DNA of 64,000 nt, taken from assembly GCF_030811215.1 (NCBI RefSeq), contig NZ_JAUSQM010000001.1:1302001-1366000 (forward strand). The letters run 5' to 3'. This DNA is from Nocardioides massiliensis (GTDB lineage: Bacteria > Actinomycetota > Actinomycetes > Propionibacteriales > Nocardioidaceae). Numbering within the stretch: the stretch's first letter is position 1; the number at the start of each line of letters is the position of its first letter. Shown here piece by piece: positions 54,989-63,981 of this stretch. The notes under the pieces are model-generated. The model searched no databases. It saw nothing but the letters and a program-made list of their open reading frames with translations, and was not told the origin of the DNA. The position numbers were made by a program, and so were the translations under genes.

Positions 54989-56785
54989 TCAGCGGCACCC
55001 CCGCAGCGGCAGGGTCTTGACCTGGCCGCGCTCGATGCGCACCTTCCCGGCGGCGAGGACCTTCCCGCCCCGCGAGCAGGTGAGTGTGTAGCGCTCGGGT
55101 CCCTCGGCGATCGGGCGGGTGGAGGGGTTCACCACCCAGCGGAAGGTGCCCTTCGGGCCGACCCGCAGCGTGCTGCTGACGGCGTCGGGGATCGAGGAGG
55201 TCCACGTCGGGGTGCGGAACTTCTTGGTCAGGCGCAGGACGGTGCCGCGCGGTGCGGTGCCCTTCAGCACCCCGTGGTGACGCGTGTCGGCGGCGTGCTC
55301 GAGGGCGATGAGGAACGCCTCGCGGTTGCCCTTGCCCGCGTGCTTGCCCGCCCCGACGTACTCCTCGACGACCTTCTCGAACGGCGGGTGGAACTCCTCG
55401 GCGCCGATCTCGAAGGTGTAGCCGAACCCGCCGGTGGCGTTGTAGGACCAGTCCTCGGTGGTGCCGGTGGTGTCGTAGAGCTCCCAGCCGTGCTGGTTGG
55501 TGTAGCCGTTGGTGGCCGCCATGCGCGCGCCGAGGGCCTTCAGCGCCGCCTCGTCGCGGGCGTTGCCCATCGGCTTGCCGCGGTAGAGGGTCTTGGGGTT
55601 CACCCCGTTGGGTCGCAGGATCAGGTTGCTGAAGGTGTGGTTGCTGATCATCATCGTGGTCTGTCGACTCGCGATGAGGTCGCGGACGTTCTGCGTCTCC
55701 GGCTCGGAGAACGGCGCGGCGCCGCGGTAGGTCGCGCTCAGCGGCCCGAGCACGTCGAGCGGGCTGTCGGGGTTGACCGCGCCCAGGTCGCCGGCCGCCC
55801 CAGGGCCGCCCCAGAAGCCGCCGTAGTTGCGGTTGAGATCGACCCCGAGACCGTTGCCGCCCGGGCTGGCCAGCGACAGTCGGCACGTGCCGTCGGGCTG
55901 GTCGACACCGTCGACGAGCCGGCAGTTCTTGCGCTTGTAGGCCTGGCCGGGCGTCGCCAGGACCGCGAGGGAGCCGCCGAGCGGGTCGATCGGGTTGAGC
56001 GCCTGCAGGTCGAGCAGCCCGCCGTCGGTGCGCGAGAGGTCGAAGCCGTCGGGGTTCACCACCGGGACCGCGACGACCCGGGCCCGCCGCAGCAGGCGGG
56101 TGATGCGCGGGTCCTTGCCGTAGGACTTCACCAGATCGGTGGCGAACTCCATCGTGAGCTCGCCCGAGGGCCACTCCCGGGCGTGGTGCAGTCCGAGGAT
56201 CACGAAGGTGGGCTTGCCGCGCGGCGGCTGCTTGACGCCTTGGCCGATCTCGACGGCGTGCAGGCGGTTGCCGTCGAGGGTCGGTCGCTTCAGCGTGAAG
56301 TGCCGCACGAGCCGCGGCCGCTGCTTCGCCAGCGCCTTCAGGTCGGCCTCGTAGTCGCGCAGGGTCCGATAGGAGTTGCGGCCCGACGGTAGGGCCGTGC
56401 GCGGGTTCTCGGCCGCGAAGACGATGTTGCGGGCGTTGTTGCGCGCCGAGCGCTGCAGCAGGTCGGGGATGCGCACGTCATAGCGGAAGCCCGCTCGACG
56501 CAGCCGGTCGCGCTCGAGGCGCGAGTGCAGGATGACCTCGACGTAGTCGTGCCCGCCGTGCTCGGTGAGGTCCAGGCCGAGGCGCTGGAGTCGCGCGCGG
56601 TCGGCCCGGGTCGGGGTGTCGACCGTGACGACCTGGGGCGAGAAGATGCTCGGCACTGAGGCGTCGGCCGAGGCGTCGGCTGGGGTGCCGGCCGCGGTGC
56701 TGGGGGCGGACAGGAGGCCGGCGGCGAGGGCGAGGCTCGCGAGAGACCCGAGGGCGGCGGCACGTAGGCGGACGGTCGGCAGCAT
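54989..56785 (-). CDS. Secreted M14 zinc carboxypeptidase
   Basis: 598 residues: signal peptide (about 1-32), an inhibitory propeptide (about 50-115), the M14 catalytic domain (about 140-480) and a beta domain at the end. HHAREWPSGEL at about 200 gives the HxxE zinc pair, SNHTFSN gives the third His region and the Glu in FEIGAEEF is the catalytic base; NRNYGGFWGG is the substrate-carboxylate part. It cuts C-terminal residues from peptides outside the cell. Reads towards the SpoU gene; no partner genes nearby. Confidence 0.93.
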   Translation of the reverse strand: MLPTVRLRAAALGSLASLALAAGLLSAPSTAAGTPADASADASVPSIFSPQVVTVDTPTRADRARLQRLGLDLTEHGGHDYVEVILHSRLERDRLRRAGFRYDVRIPDLLQRSARNNARNIVFAAENPRTALPSGRNSYRTLRDYEADLKALAKQRPRLVRHFTLKRPTLDGNRLHAVEIGQGVKQPPRGKPTFVILGLHHAREWPSGELTMEFATDLVKSYGKDPRITRLLRRARVVAVPVVNPDGFDLSRTDGGLLDLQALNPIDPLGGSLAVLATPGQAYKRKNCRLVDGVDQPDGTCRLSLASPGGNGLGVDLNRNYGGFWGGPGAAGDLGAVNPDSPLDVLGPLSATYRGAAPFSEPETQNVRDLIASRQTTMMISNHTFSNLILRPNGVNPKTLYRGKPMGNARDEAALKALGARMAATNGYTNQHGWELYDTTGTTEDWSYNATGGFGYTFEIGAEEFHPPFEKVVEEYVGAGKHAGKGNREAFLIALEHAADTRHHGVLKGTAPRGTVLRLTKKFRTPTWTSSIPDAVSSTLRVGPKGTFRWVVNPSTRPIAEGPERYTLTCSRGGKVLAAGKVRIERGQVKTLPLRGCR

Positions 56786-56840
56786 GTCGAGAACAACGCC
56801 GTACGCCGTGCGGGGCTACGGCCCGAGCGGGCCGATCTGC

Positions 56841-57449
56841 TCAGGCGGGTTCGAGCAGGAACGCGAGCACGAGCGTGATCGCCAGGACGGCCAGGGCGGC
56901 GTACGCCGGGGTCCGCAGGAAGGCGGTGGTGCCGCGCTCACGGTCGGCGATGGCGCCGCGGCGGGCGATGACCAGGCCGATGAAGACGAAGACGACCGCG
57001 ACCGCGCCCAGGCGGCCGAGCAGGACGCCGAGGGCGAAGTCGGGACCGATGATCTCCAGGGCGCTCTGGGTCTGCCCGTCCGGCGCGCCGCGGCCGCCGA
57101 ACGTCACGAACCCCGGGACGGCCAGCAGCGCCAGCACGCCGGCAGTAACCCAGCGGCCAGCGGTCGAGGTGCGGGTCCCGCGGGACTGGTGGCGCGCTGC
57201 CCGCAGGAAGACGAGCGCCGTCGGCAGCAGGAACGCCGCCCACACCGCCCAGCCGGCCAGGCGTTGCGCCGTCGGTCCGTCGCCGATGGCGGGCGCGAGC
57301 CATGCGGTCAGGTCGGGAAGGAACCACATGCCGAGCCCGACCAGGACCAGATAGCCCACGGCGAGTGCCACGGCCAGGGCGATCGCCCCGCCTGAGATGC
57401 GCGCGTCCTCGTCCGCCGTCGACGACGGGTCCCCCGTGGTGTGGCTCAT
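56841..57449 (-). CDS. Hypothetical membrane protein
   Basis: 202 residues, five predicted membrane helices from about residue 20 on (GGAIALAVALAVGYLVLVGL, AGWAVWAAFLLPTALVFL, AGVLALLAVPGFVTF, LGAVAVVFVFIGLVIA, and the last one at the end). The start ATG 57449 faces the WXG100 cassette. I do not recognise a family. It ends 55 bases before the carboxypeptidase start, so they may be co-transcribed. Confidence 0.65.
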   Translation of the reverse strand: MSHTTGDPSSTADEDARISGGAIALAVALAVGYLVLVGLGMWFLPDLTAWLAPAIGDGPTAQRLAGWAVWAAFLLPTALVFLRAARHQSRGTRTSTAGRWVTAGVLALLAVPGFVTFGGRGAPDGQTQSALEIIGPDFALGVLLGRLGAVAVVFVFIGLVIARRGAIADRERGTTAFLRTPAYAALAVLAITLVLAFLLEPA

Positions 57450-57516
57450 GGTCCCAGCGTAGGAGCCCCCCAGGTTTGGCCGCGCGCCCGTCCGCGCAAC
57501 AATGGGGTCGCAAGCC

Positions 57517-57550
57517 ACACGGGGGACTGATCGACACGGGGGATTGATCA
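57517..57550 (+). repeat. Tandem 17-bp repeat over a ribosome site
   Basis: ACACGGGGGACTGATCG and its near copy ACACGGGGGATTGATCA stand in tandem; the second provides the GGGGG ribosome site 7 bases before ATG 57550 of the WXG100-like gene. The duplication may affect translation or a regulator site. Confidence 0.5.
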
Positions 57551-57837
57551 TGGGCGATCTGGTGCTCGACACCGACCAGCTCCAACAGCTGGGCGCGGAT
57601 CTGCGCCTGGTGGGCGAGGAGTTCAAGCACGCCAACAACCGCAGCGACGACGTCGCCGACGCGGTGGGCGACGACGACCTGGCCGACGCCATCCGCGAGT
57701 TCGCCCACAACTGGGACGACAAGCGCGAGAAGATGGTCGCCGACATCGGCAAGCTGGCCGAGGCGGCGATCGCGACCGGCGACGCGTTCGAGCAGCTCGA
57801 GACCGACCTGGTCGCGTCGCTGGAGGGTGACCAGTGA
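57550..57837 (+). CDS. WXG100-like small helical protein
   Basis: 95 residues, two helices, FAHNWDDKREKM in the middle taking the place of the WxG turn (the Trp is kept, the Gly is not). Starts at ATG 57550 after a GGGGG ribosome site. The GTG of the large effector-like gene overlaps its stop, a layout typical of a type VII-exported pair (small WXG100 plus larger LXG/PPE-like partner). Confidence 0.7.
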   Translation: MGDLVLDTDQLQQLGADLRLVGEEFKHANNRSDDVADAVGDDDLADAIREFAHNWDDKREKMVADIGKLAEAAIATGDAFEQLETDLVASLEGDQ

Positions 57838-59276
57838 GCCGCCCGACCGACTGGACCCCGCTCGGGCGCTCCCACGACCCGATCCCCGGCGACGGTGACG
57901 TGGTCCTCAACGCCGGCAAGCACTACTCCGCCGTCGCCGACGCGATCAAGGACGCCGCCCGTCAGCTGCGCAAGCTGGCCGACGACGACGAGCTGGTCAG
58001 CAAGGCACGCGACAACCTCACCGAGAAGGCCCACGGCGTCGCCGACGACATCGAGAAGGCCTGGACGCGCTACGACGAGGTCGGACAGGCGCTGGAGAAG
58101 TACGGCCCGAAGCTGACGACCTACCAGGACGAGGCCGACGCGCTGCTCACGAAGGCCAAGGATGCGCTCGAGGCGGCCGAGGACTACGAGAACGCCGCGC
58201 GCACCCACGACCGCAACGCCTCCGACGACCAGGCCTCGGGCGGTGACGGCCAGGTCTCGAAGGACGCGGCCGACCGCCAGCGCGAGCACGCCACGACCCA
58301 GCGCGGGATCGTCGAGCAGGCCAGGAAGGACCTCGTCGAGATCGAGGGTCGCCGCGACCGTGCGGCCAAGGCGGCCAAGGACTCCATCGTCGCGATCCAC
58401 AAGTCCGGCGGGCTCAAGGACGGCCACTGGGACAACTGGGGGTCCAAGCTCACCAAGCTGGTGCAGAAGATCGCCAGCACCGTAGCGCTCGTCGCCGGGG
58501 TGCTGGCGTTGGCGGTCAGCTGGATCCCGGTGGTCGGGCAGGCTCTCGCCGCCGTGCTCGGGGCGATCGCCCTGGTGGCCACGGTCGTCTCGTTGGTCTG
58601 CAACATCGTCCTGCTCGCCAACGGCGAGGGTTCGTGGGTCGACCTGGGCCTCGACGTCCTGTCGCTGGCGACCTTCGGTCTGGGCCGCCTGGTCGGTGCC
58701 GCCGGCAAGGGCTTGGGCTCGGCGATGAAGGGCATCAGCCGGATCCGCGCGGGTCAGCTCGGTGCGGCGCCGGGGCGGGGATTCCGCGCGCTCGCCGGCA
58801 CCGACGACCTGGTCAACATGAGTCGCAACACCGCGCGGTCGCTGCGCAGCATGGGCTCGCTCAACAAGATTGGCCGATTGGCGCTCGACGACCTCGCCTC
58901 GACCTTCAAGCTCGGCCCGCACCTGCGCACCCTGAGCTCGGCGTCGAACTACACCCGGGGTCTGTCCGAGATCCCCGACCTGGCCGCACGGCTGCGCGGC
59001 CTGGGACCGATCAACGCCGCCAGCGACCTGCTGGGTCACGGTTCGCTGGTCGACGACCTGGCGAGGGTCGGCAGGGCCTCGCCGGAGCTGCTCGCTGACC
59101 CCGTCGTCCGCAACGCGACCAACCTCGCTCTCGGAGCGCAGGGCACCGGCCTGCTGCTGGGCGGCTACGAGGTCGGCTCGACCATCAAGGGCGTCGTCGA
59201 CGCCGTCACGCCCGGCGGGGACTACGACGTGCCGTACGGCGGCGCCGAGATCCCTGACTACTCGGACGACGACTGA
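57834..59276 (+). CDS. Large T7SS effector-like protein with hydrophobic centre
   Basis: 480 residues. Residues about 1-210 form a long helical bundle (LXG/PPE-like; LRKLADDDELVSKARDNLTE). About 215-265 holds two strongly hydrophobic helices (VALVAGVLALAVSWIPVVGQ, LVATVVSLVCNIVLLAN). The last 200 residues are helical and glycine-rich with no recognised toxin or enzyme motif. GTG 57834 overlaps the small WXG100-like gene. Such proteins are exported or act in the envelope; a pore-forming role is only suggested by the hydrophobic hairpin. No immunity gene is clear, though the two following genes could serve. Confidence 0.65.
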   Translation: MSRPTDWTPLGRSHDPIPGDGDVVLNAGKHYSAVADAIKDAARQLRKLADDDELVSKARDNLTEKAHGVADDIEKAWTRYDEVGQALEKYGPKLTTYQDEADALLTKAKDALEAAEDYENAARTHDRNASDDQASGGDGQVSKDAADRQREHATTQRGIVEQARKDLVEIEGRRDRAAKAAKDSIVAIHKSGGLKDGHWDNWGSKLTKLVQKIASTVALVAGVLALAVSWIPVVGQALAAVLGAIALVATVVSLVCNIVLLANGEGSWVDLGLDVLSLATFGLGRLVGAAGKGLGSAMKGISRIRAGQLGAAPGRGFRALAGTDDLVNMSRNTARSLRSMGSLNKIGRLALDDLASTFKLGPHLRTLSSASNYTRGLSEIPDLAARLRGLGPINAASDLLGHGSLVDDLARVGRASPELLADPVVRNATNLALGAQGTGLLLGGYEVGSTIKGVVDAVTPGGDYDVPYGGAEIPDYSDDD

Positions 59277-59866
59277 TGGGTGCAGGTTGGCGCATCGGCG
59301 CCCACCGGGTCGACGTCCCGGTCACGTGGCACGGCGTGCCCGTGGGGGAGTCCGCACCGGCCGACTGGATCGACGTGATCGTCACCGAGGTCGGGGCGAC
59401 CGGTGAGGACGCCGACGCCCTGCGTCACAACCTCGACCTCGTCCGCACCCGGCTGCGGGCCGGCGTACCTCTCCTCAACGCGGCCGTGTGGATCCCCGAG
59501 CCCCGCACCGCCGCGATCGCCGGCGTCATGCGCCTGCATCTGCTGGTCGGGGCGACGGACGACGCGGCCTACACGCTCGAGCAGCGCGAGGCCGAGCTGG
59601 CCGCGCCGGAGCCCGCGACCGAAGTCGCTCGCCGTGAGCAGGAGCGCACCGACCTGCCCATCGGCCCGGCGCTGGTCACGCGCGACCTGCTGACCTTCAC
59701 CGACGGCGGCGCGGCTCAGGAGCGGATCGAGGTCGCCGTGGTGCCGGAGGGTTGCGTCGAGGGACTCGCGCTCGAGGTGCTCAGCCAGCACCTGTTCCTC
59801 GAGGACGAGCTGCTCGCCGACGTGCTGGCCATGGCCGACCGGATCCAGGTGGCGCAGGCACGATGA
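59276..59866 (+). CDS. Hypothetical protein of the second WXG100 cassette
   Basis: 196 residues, alpha/beta, soluble, no recognised motif. ATG 59276 overlaps the effector-like stop (TGATG) and its stop overlaps the next start. It could be a chaperone or immunity protein for the large effector-like product (inference from layout). Confidence 0.55.
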   Translation: MGAGWRIGAHRVDVPVTWHGVPVGESAPADWIDVIVTEVGATGEDADALRHNLDLVRTRLRAGVPLLNAAVWIPEPRTAAIAGVMRLHLLVGATDDAAYTLEQREAELAAPEPATEVARREQERTDLPIGPALVTRDLLTFTDGGAAQERIEVAVVPEGCVEGLALEVLSQHLFLEDELLADVLAMADRIQVAQAR

Positions 59867-60570
59867 CCTCCCCGACACAGCCTTCCCAGGCCCAGGCCGC
59901 GCCCACCGACCTGCGGGTGGTCCTGCCGCGGGAGTGGTGGTTCATCCCGCTCGACGACGCTCAGCGACGCGACTCGGTGATCGCGGCGATCGTCGACAAG
60001 CAGTACGCCGGCCTCGACGACCAGCCGCTGGCGAAGGCCGAGGCGCGCAAGGCACTGGGCAGGAACGCGCTGCGCGCGACCGAGCTCGGCGGCCGCCGCA
60101 TGGCCTACTCGCTGATGTCGCTGGCGGGCCTGCCGCTGTCGGCGACGATGACGTTGTTCTGGCACGACCTCGGTGCGCCGTACGGCGCGGACCACCTCGT
60201 CGACCTGTACTCCTCCTTCCTCACCGAGCAGGCCGAGGAGGCCGATGACCACGAGCAGGCGTTGGCGGCCGGACGTCCGGTGCCGCAGGGCCCCGAGGTC
60301 GCGCTGGCCCGGGCCGAGGTCGCGGCCGGGCCCGTGCTGCGCCGGGTCACCAGGGCGACGGGCGGCGACGACCTCGGCACCGGCCTGCCGGCGTACGACG
60401 ACGCCGCGACCGTGCCGATCCTGCTCGCGGAGTACTGGCTGCTGGTCCCCGGCGGTCAGGGCCTGGCGCAGCTGTCGTTCTCGACCGGCCTGGTCGCCTG
60501 GAGCGAGCAGCTGCTGGAGTTCTTCGACGCCGTCGTCGGCACCGCGAGCTGGGCCCGACCGGCCCACTAG
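59863..60570 (+). CDS. Hypothetical protein of the second WXG100 cassette
   Basis: 235 residues, mostly alpha/beta with an amphipathic C-terminal region (LLVPGGQGLAQLSFSTGLVA). No signal peptide or membrane helix. ATG 59863 overlaps the previous stop by four bases. The short beta-hairpin end (GLAQLSFSTGLVAWSEQLL) is like that of the ESX-associated small proteins in other actinobacteria, but I do not recognise a family. Same operon as the WXG100-like gene. Confidence 0.55.
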   Translation: MTSPTQPSQAQAAPTDLRVVLPREWWFIPLDDAQRRDSVIAAIVDKQYAGLDDQPLAKAEARKALGRNALRATELGGRRMAYSLMSLAGLPLSATMTLFWHDLGAPYGADHLVDLYSSFLTEQAEEADDHEQALAAGRPVPQGPEVALARAEVAAGPVLRRVTRATGGDDLGTGLPAYDDAATVPILLAEYWLLVPGGQGLAQLSFSTGLVAWSEQLLEFFDAVVGTASWARPAH

Positions 60571-60627
60571 GGTGAATGGCGTCGTCCTGTGTACGTCCTG
60601 TTCGTCTTTGCCTGAGGAGCTGCACCG

Positions 60628-61674
60628 ATGCCCATCGCCACCCCCGAGGTCTATGCCGAGATGCTGGACAAGGCGAAGCGCGAGTCCTTCGCCTTCCCCG
60701 CCATCAACGTCACGTCGTCGCAGACGCTCAACGCCGCGCTGAAGGGCTTCGCCGACGCCGGCAGCGACGGCATCATCCAGGTCTCGACCGGTGGCGCGGA
60801 GTACCTCTCCGGCCCGTCGGTCAAGGACATGGTGACCGGCTCCGCCGCGTTCGCGGCCTACGCCGCCGAGGTCGCGAAGAACTACCCGGTCAACATCGCG
60901 CTGCACACCGACCACTGCCCCAAGGACAAGCTCGACGGGTTCGTGCGGCCGCTGATCAAGCTGTCGGCCGAGCGGGTCAAGCGCGGTGAGGCTCCGCTGT
61001 TCCAGTCCCACATGTGGGACGGCTCCGCCGTACCTCTCGACGAGAATCTCCAGATCGCCGAGGAGCTCCTGGCCGCCTGCACCGAGGCCAAGATCATCCT
61101 CGAGATCGAGGTCGGCGTCGTCGGCGGCGAGGAGGACGGCATCGTCGGCGCGATTGACGAGAAGCTCTACACCACCCCCGAGGACGCCCTGGCCACCGTC
61201 GCGGCGCTCGGGCTGGGGGAGAAGGGCCGCTACATGACGGCGCTGACCTTCGGCAACGTGCACGGCGTCTACAAGCCTGGCAACGTCAAGCTCCGCCCGG
61301 AGATCCTCAAGGACGCCCAGCAGGCGATCATCGAGAAGTACGGCGAGGGCTCCGGCTTCGGCCCCGACGCGCTCCCGCTCGACCTGGTCTTCCACGGCGG
61401 CTCCGGCTCCAGCGCCGAGGAGATCGCCGCGGCCGTCGACTACGGCGTCGTGAAGATGAACGTCGACACCGACACCCAGTACGCCTTCACCCGCCCGGTC
61501 GTGGAGCACATGCTCCGCAACTACGACGGCGTGCTGAAGATCGACGGCGAGGTCGGCAACAAGAAGCTCTACGACCCGCGCTCGTGGGGCAAGGCCGCCG
61601 AGGCCGGCATGGCCGCCCGCGTCGTCGAGGCCTGCGAGAACCTGCGCTCCACCGGGAAGGCCGTCAACGTCTGA
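60628..61674 (+). CDS. fbaA: Class II fructose-bisphosphate aldolase
   Basis: 348 residues. HTDHCPKD gives the catalytic Asp (D95) and zinc His (H96); NVHGVYKPG and VFHGGSGSS hold the other zinc His and the phosphate loop. It cleaves fructose-1,6-bisphosphate in glycolysis. GAGGAG is 9-14 bases before ATG 60628. Followed by the repeat element and near DUF3151, as next to fba in M. tuberculosis (recalled). Confidence 0.97.
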   Translation: MPIATPEVYAEMLDKAKRESFAFPAINVTSSQTLNAALKGFADAGSDGIIQVSTGGAEYLSGPSVKDMVTGSAAFAAYAAEVAKNYPVNIALHTDHCPKDKLDGFVRPLIKLSAERVKRGEAPLFQSHMWDGSAVPLDENLQIAEELLAACTEAKIILEIEVGVVGGEEDGIVGAIDEKLYTTPEDALATVAALGLGEKGRYMTALTFGNVHGVYKPGNVKLRPEILKDAQQAIIEKYGEGSGFGPDALPLDLVFHGGSGSSAEEIAAAVDYGVVKMNVDTDTQYAFTRPVVEHMLRNYDGVLKIDGEVGNKKLYDPRSWGKAAEAGMAARVVEACENLRSTGKAVNV

Positions 61675-61681
61675 CGGCACC

Positions 61682-61775
61682 GGCAGTTTCACCGCCCGTC
61701 GAACGACACGCCCGCTCGTCGTACGAAACTGCCCGGCGTGTCGGGCAGTTTCACCGCTCGGGCGGTGAAACTGCC
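61682..61775. repeat. Second locus of the inverted-repeat element
   Basis: 61682-61732 matches the left end of the 6449-6735 element (GGCAGTTTCACCGCCCG, then AACGACACGCCCGCTCGTCG and CGAAACTGCC). Directly after, 61744-61775 is a perfect 14-bp hairpin of the same end sequence around TCGG. The whole lies between the convergent aldolase and glucosidase genes. Confidence 0.8.
61744..61775. terminator. Perfect 14-bp hairpin, probable bidirectional terminator
   Basis: GGCAGTTTCACCGC pairs perfectly with GCGGTGAAACTGCC around a 4-base loop. Placed between two converging genes, so it could end both transcripts. It is made of two facing ends of the repeat element. Confidence 0.6.
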
Positions 61776-61795
61776 GACCCCGCTGGCCCCACGCG

Positions 61796-63520
61796 TCACT
61801 CCATCAACGCCCAGAGGGTGACGTCGGGGGCGAGGGTGCCCGTCGTGGTCGCCGCGTCGCGCTCGGGGTGCGGGCCGTCCTCGGTCGACAGCACCACGCG
61901 TACGCCGTCCGGCACCGCGACGTCGGCGGTGCCGAGGTTGGTGAGGACCAGCACCTCGCCGAGCGGGGTGGACCGGCGCATGGCCAGCACGTCGTCGTCG
62001 CCCAGTGTCGTGTCCCAGGTGACCTCGCCGTGGCCCAGTGCGAGCTCGCGCCGCAGCCGGATGGCGCGCCGGTAGAGCTCGAGGGTCGACCCGTCGACAC
62101 CCTCCTGCCGGTCGACCGCGAGGTCGCCGAACTCCGGCGGCTGCGGCAGCCACGACTCACCCGTCGGGCTGAAGCCGTAGGCCGGGGCGTCGCCCGTCCA
62201 CGGGATGGGGACGCGGCAGCCGTCGCGCCCGACCACCGCACCGTCGTGGCGGAAGAACGTCGGGTCCTGACGCACCTCGTCGGGCAGCGTCGTGTGCTCG
62301 GGCAGGCCGAGCTCCTCGCCCTGGTAGAGGTACGCCGATCCGGGCAGCGCGAGCATGAGGGCGGTGGCCGCCCGCGCGCGCCGCAGGCCGAGCGCGGCGT
62401 CGGGTTGCGGGTCGCGCGGCCCCAGGCCGATGCCGACGAACGACCCCGGCGTACCGGTGCCGAGCCGGCTGGCGTGGCGCACGACGTCGTGGTTGCTCAG
62501 GACCCAGGTGGTGGGTGCCCCCACCGCGTCGTTGGCGCTCATCGACCGCTCGACCGCGTCGCGCAGCGCCTTCGCCTCCCACGCCGCACCGAGGTAGGTG
62601 AAGTTGAACGCCTGGTGCATCTCGTCGGGGCGGACATACATCGCCAGCCGCGCCGGGGGCTCGACCCAGGCCTCGGCGACCATCATCCGCGAGCCTGCGG
62701 GCTCGTAGGAGTCGAGCACCTTGCGCCACTCGCGGTAGATCTCGTGCACCTCGTCGCGGTCCCACATCGGTGCGGTGGGGCCGTCCTCCGTCGCGCCCGA
62801 CAACAGCGCCAGCTCGACGTCGTGGTCGGGCAGCCCGTCGGCCTTCACCAGGGCGTTGGCGACGTCCACGCGGAAGCCGTCGACACCGCGGTCGAGCCAG
62901 AACCGGAGGACATCCACGAACTCCGCCCGCACCTCGGGGTGGTCCCAGTCGAGGTCGGGCTGGCGGGTGTCGAACAGGTGCAGGTACCACTGCCCCGGCG
63001 TGCCGTCGGGCTCGGTGACCCGCGTCCACGCCGCGCCGCCGAAGACGCTGGTCCAGTTGTTGGGCGGGTCGTCACCGCCGGGGCCGCGGCCGTCGCGGAA
63101 GATGTAGCGCGCCCGCTCCGTGCTGCCCGGACCGGCGGCCAGCGCCGCCCGGAACCACGCGTGGTCGTCGGAGGTGTGGTTGGGGACGAGGTCGACGATC
63201 ACGCGCAGGCCGAGCTCGTGGGCGCGGGCGATCATCGCGTCCGCGTCGGCCAGGGTGCCGAACACCGGGTCGACGTCGCGGTAGTCGGCCACGTCGTACC
63301 CGGCGTCGGCCATCGGCGAGGTGTAGAACGGCGAGAGCCACACGGCGTGGACCCCCAGCTCGGCGAGGTGGTCCAGGCGGGCGGTGATGCCCGGCAGGTC
63401 GCCGATGCCGTCACCGTTGGCGTCGGCGAAGGACCGCGGGTAGACCTGGTAGATGACGGCGTCGCGCCACCAGGTCGTGCTGCCGGGAGCCTGGGTCTCG
63501 AGGGGCGTGCTGCTGCTCAT
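61796..63520 (-). CDS. GH13 alpha-glucosidase / oligo-1,6-glucosidase
   Basis: 574 residues, full-length GH13. Region I DLVPNHTS, region II GFRVDVANAL with the nucleophile Asp, region III VAEAWVE with the acid Glu, region IV LSNHDVVRHA. YQVYPRSFADANGDGIGDLPG near the start marks the oligo-1,6-glucosidase/trehalose-6-phosphate-hydrolase subgroup. No signal peptide, so it works inside the cell on malto- or isomalto-oligosaccharides or sucrose. It faces the DUF3151 gene, 47 bases apart. Confidence 0.93.
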   Translation of the reverse strand: MSSSTPLETQAPGSTTWWRDAVIYQVYPRSFADANGDGIGDLPGITARLDHLAELGVHAVWLSPFYTSPMADAGYDVADYRDVDPVFGTLADADAMIARAHELGLRVIVDLVPNHTSDDHAWFRAALAAGPGSTERARYIFRDGRGPGGDDPPNNWTSVFGGAAWTRVTEPDGTPGQWYLHLFDTRQPDLDWDHPEVRAEFVDVLRFWLDRGVDGFRVDVANALVKADGLPDHDVELALLSGATEDGPTAPMWDRDEVHEIYREWRKVLDSYEPAGSRMMVAEAWVEPPARLAMYVRPDEMHQAFNFTYLGAAWEAKALRDAVERSMSANDAVGAPTTWVLSNHDVVRHASRLGTGTPGSFVGIGLGPRDPQPDAALGLRRARAATALMLALPGSAYLYQGEELGLPEHTTLPDEVRQDPTFFRHDGAVVGRDGCRVPIPWTGDAPAYGFSPTGESWLPQPPEFGDLAVDRQEGVDGSTLELYRRAIRLRRELALGHGEVTWDTTLGDDDVLAMRRSTPLGEVLVLTNLGTADVAVPDGVRVVLSTEDGPHPERDAATTTGTLAPDVTLWALME

Positions 63521-63567
63521 GGGGTCATCGTCCCAGGTGCCTGCCGGGCACGTGCCACAGTGGGGCC

Positions 63568-63981
63568 ATGTCGTTCCCTGACTTGATGGCGGGTCCCCCG
63601 CCCACGCACCTGCCCGAGGACCCCGCCGCCGCCGAGCTCGCGGCCGGCACGCCGACCACCGACGTCGTACGCCGTCATCCCGAGTCGCCCATCGCCTGGG
63701 CCACGCTCGCCCAGGAGGCGCGCGACGCCGGCGCGGACGACGTGACGGTCTACGCCTACGCCCGGGTGGGCTACCACCGCAGCCTGGACATGCTGCGGCG
63801 CAACGGCTGGAAGGGTCACGGCCCCGTGCCGTGGGAGCACGAGCCCAACCGCGGGTTCCTGCAGGCGCTGGCCCTGCTGACCCAGGCCGCCGGAGCGATC
63901 GGCGAGACGGGCGAGGAGCAGCGCTGCCGCGACTTCCTGCGCGACTCGAGCCCCGCGGCGTACGACGCGCTGCTCGCCTGA
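63568..63981 (+). CDS. DUF3151 protein
   Basis: 137 residues, soluble helical protein. VYAYARVGYHRSLDMLRRNGW and GHGPVPWEHEPNRGFLQAL are the DUF3151 core. In actinobacteria it is usually encoded close to the class II aldolase and adenylosuccinate synthase genes. ATG 63568; function unknown. Confidence 0.88.
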   Translation: MSFPDLMAGPPPTHLPEDPAAAELAAGTPTTDVVRRHPESPIAWATLAQEARDAGADDVTVYAYARVGYHRSLDMLRRNGWKGHGPVPWEHEPNRGFLQALALLTQAAGAIGETGEEQRCRDFLRDSSPAAYDALLA

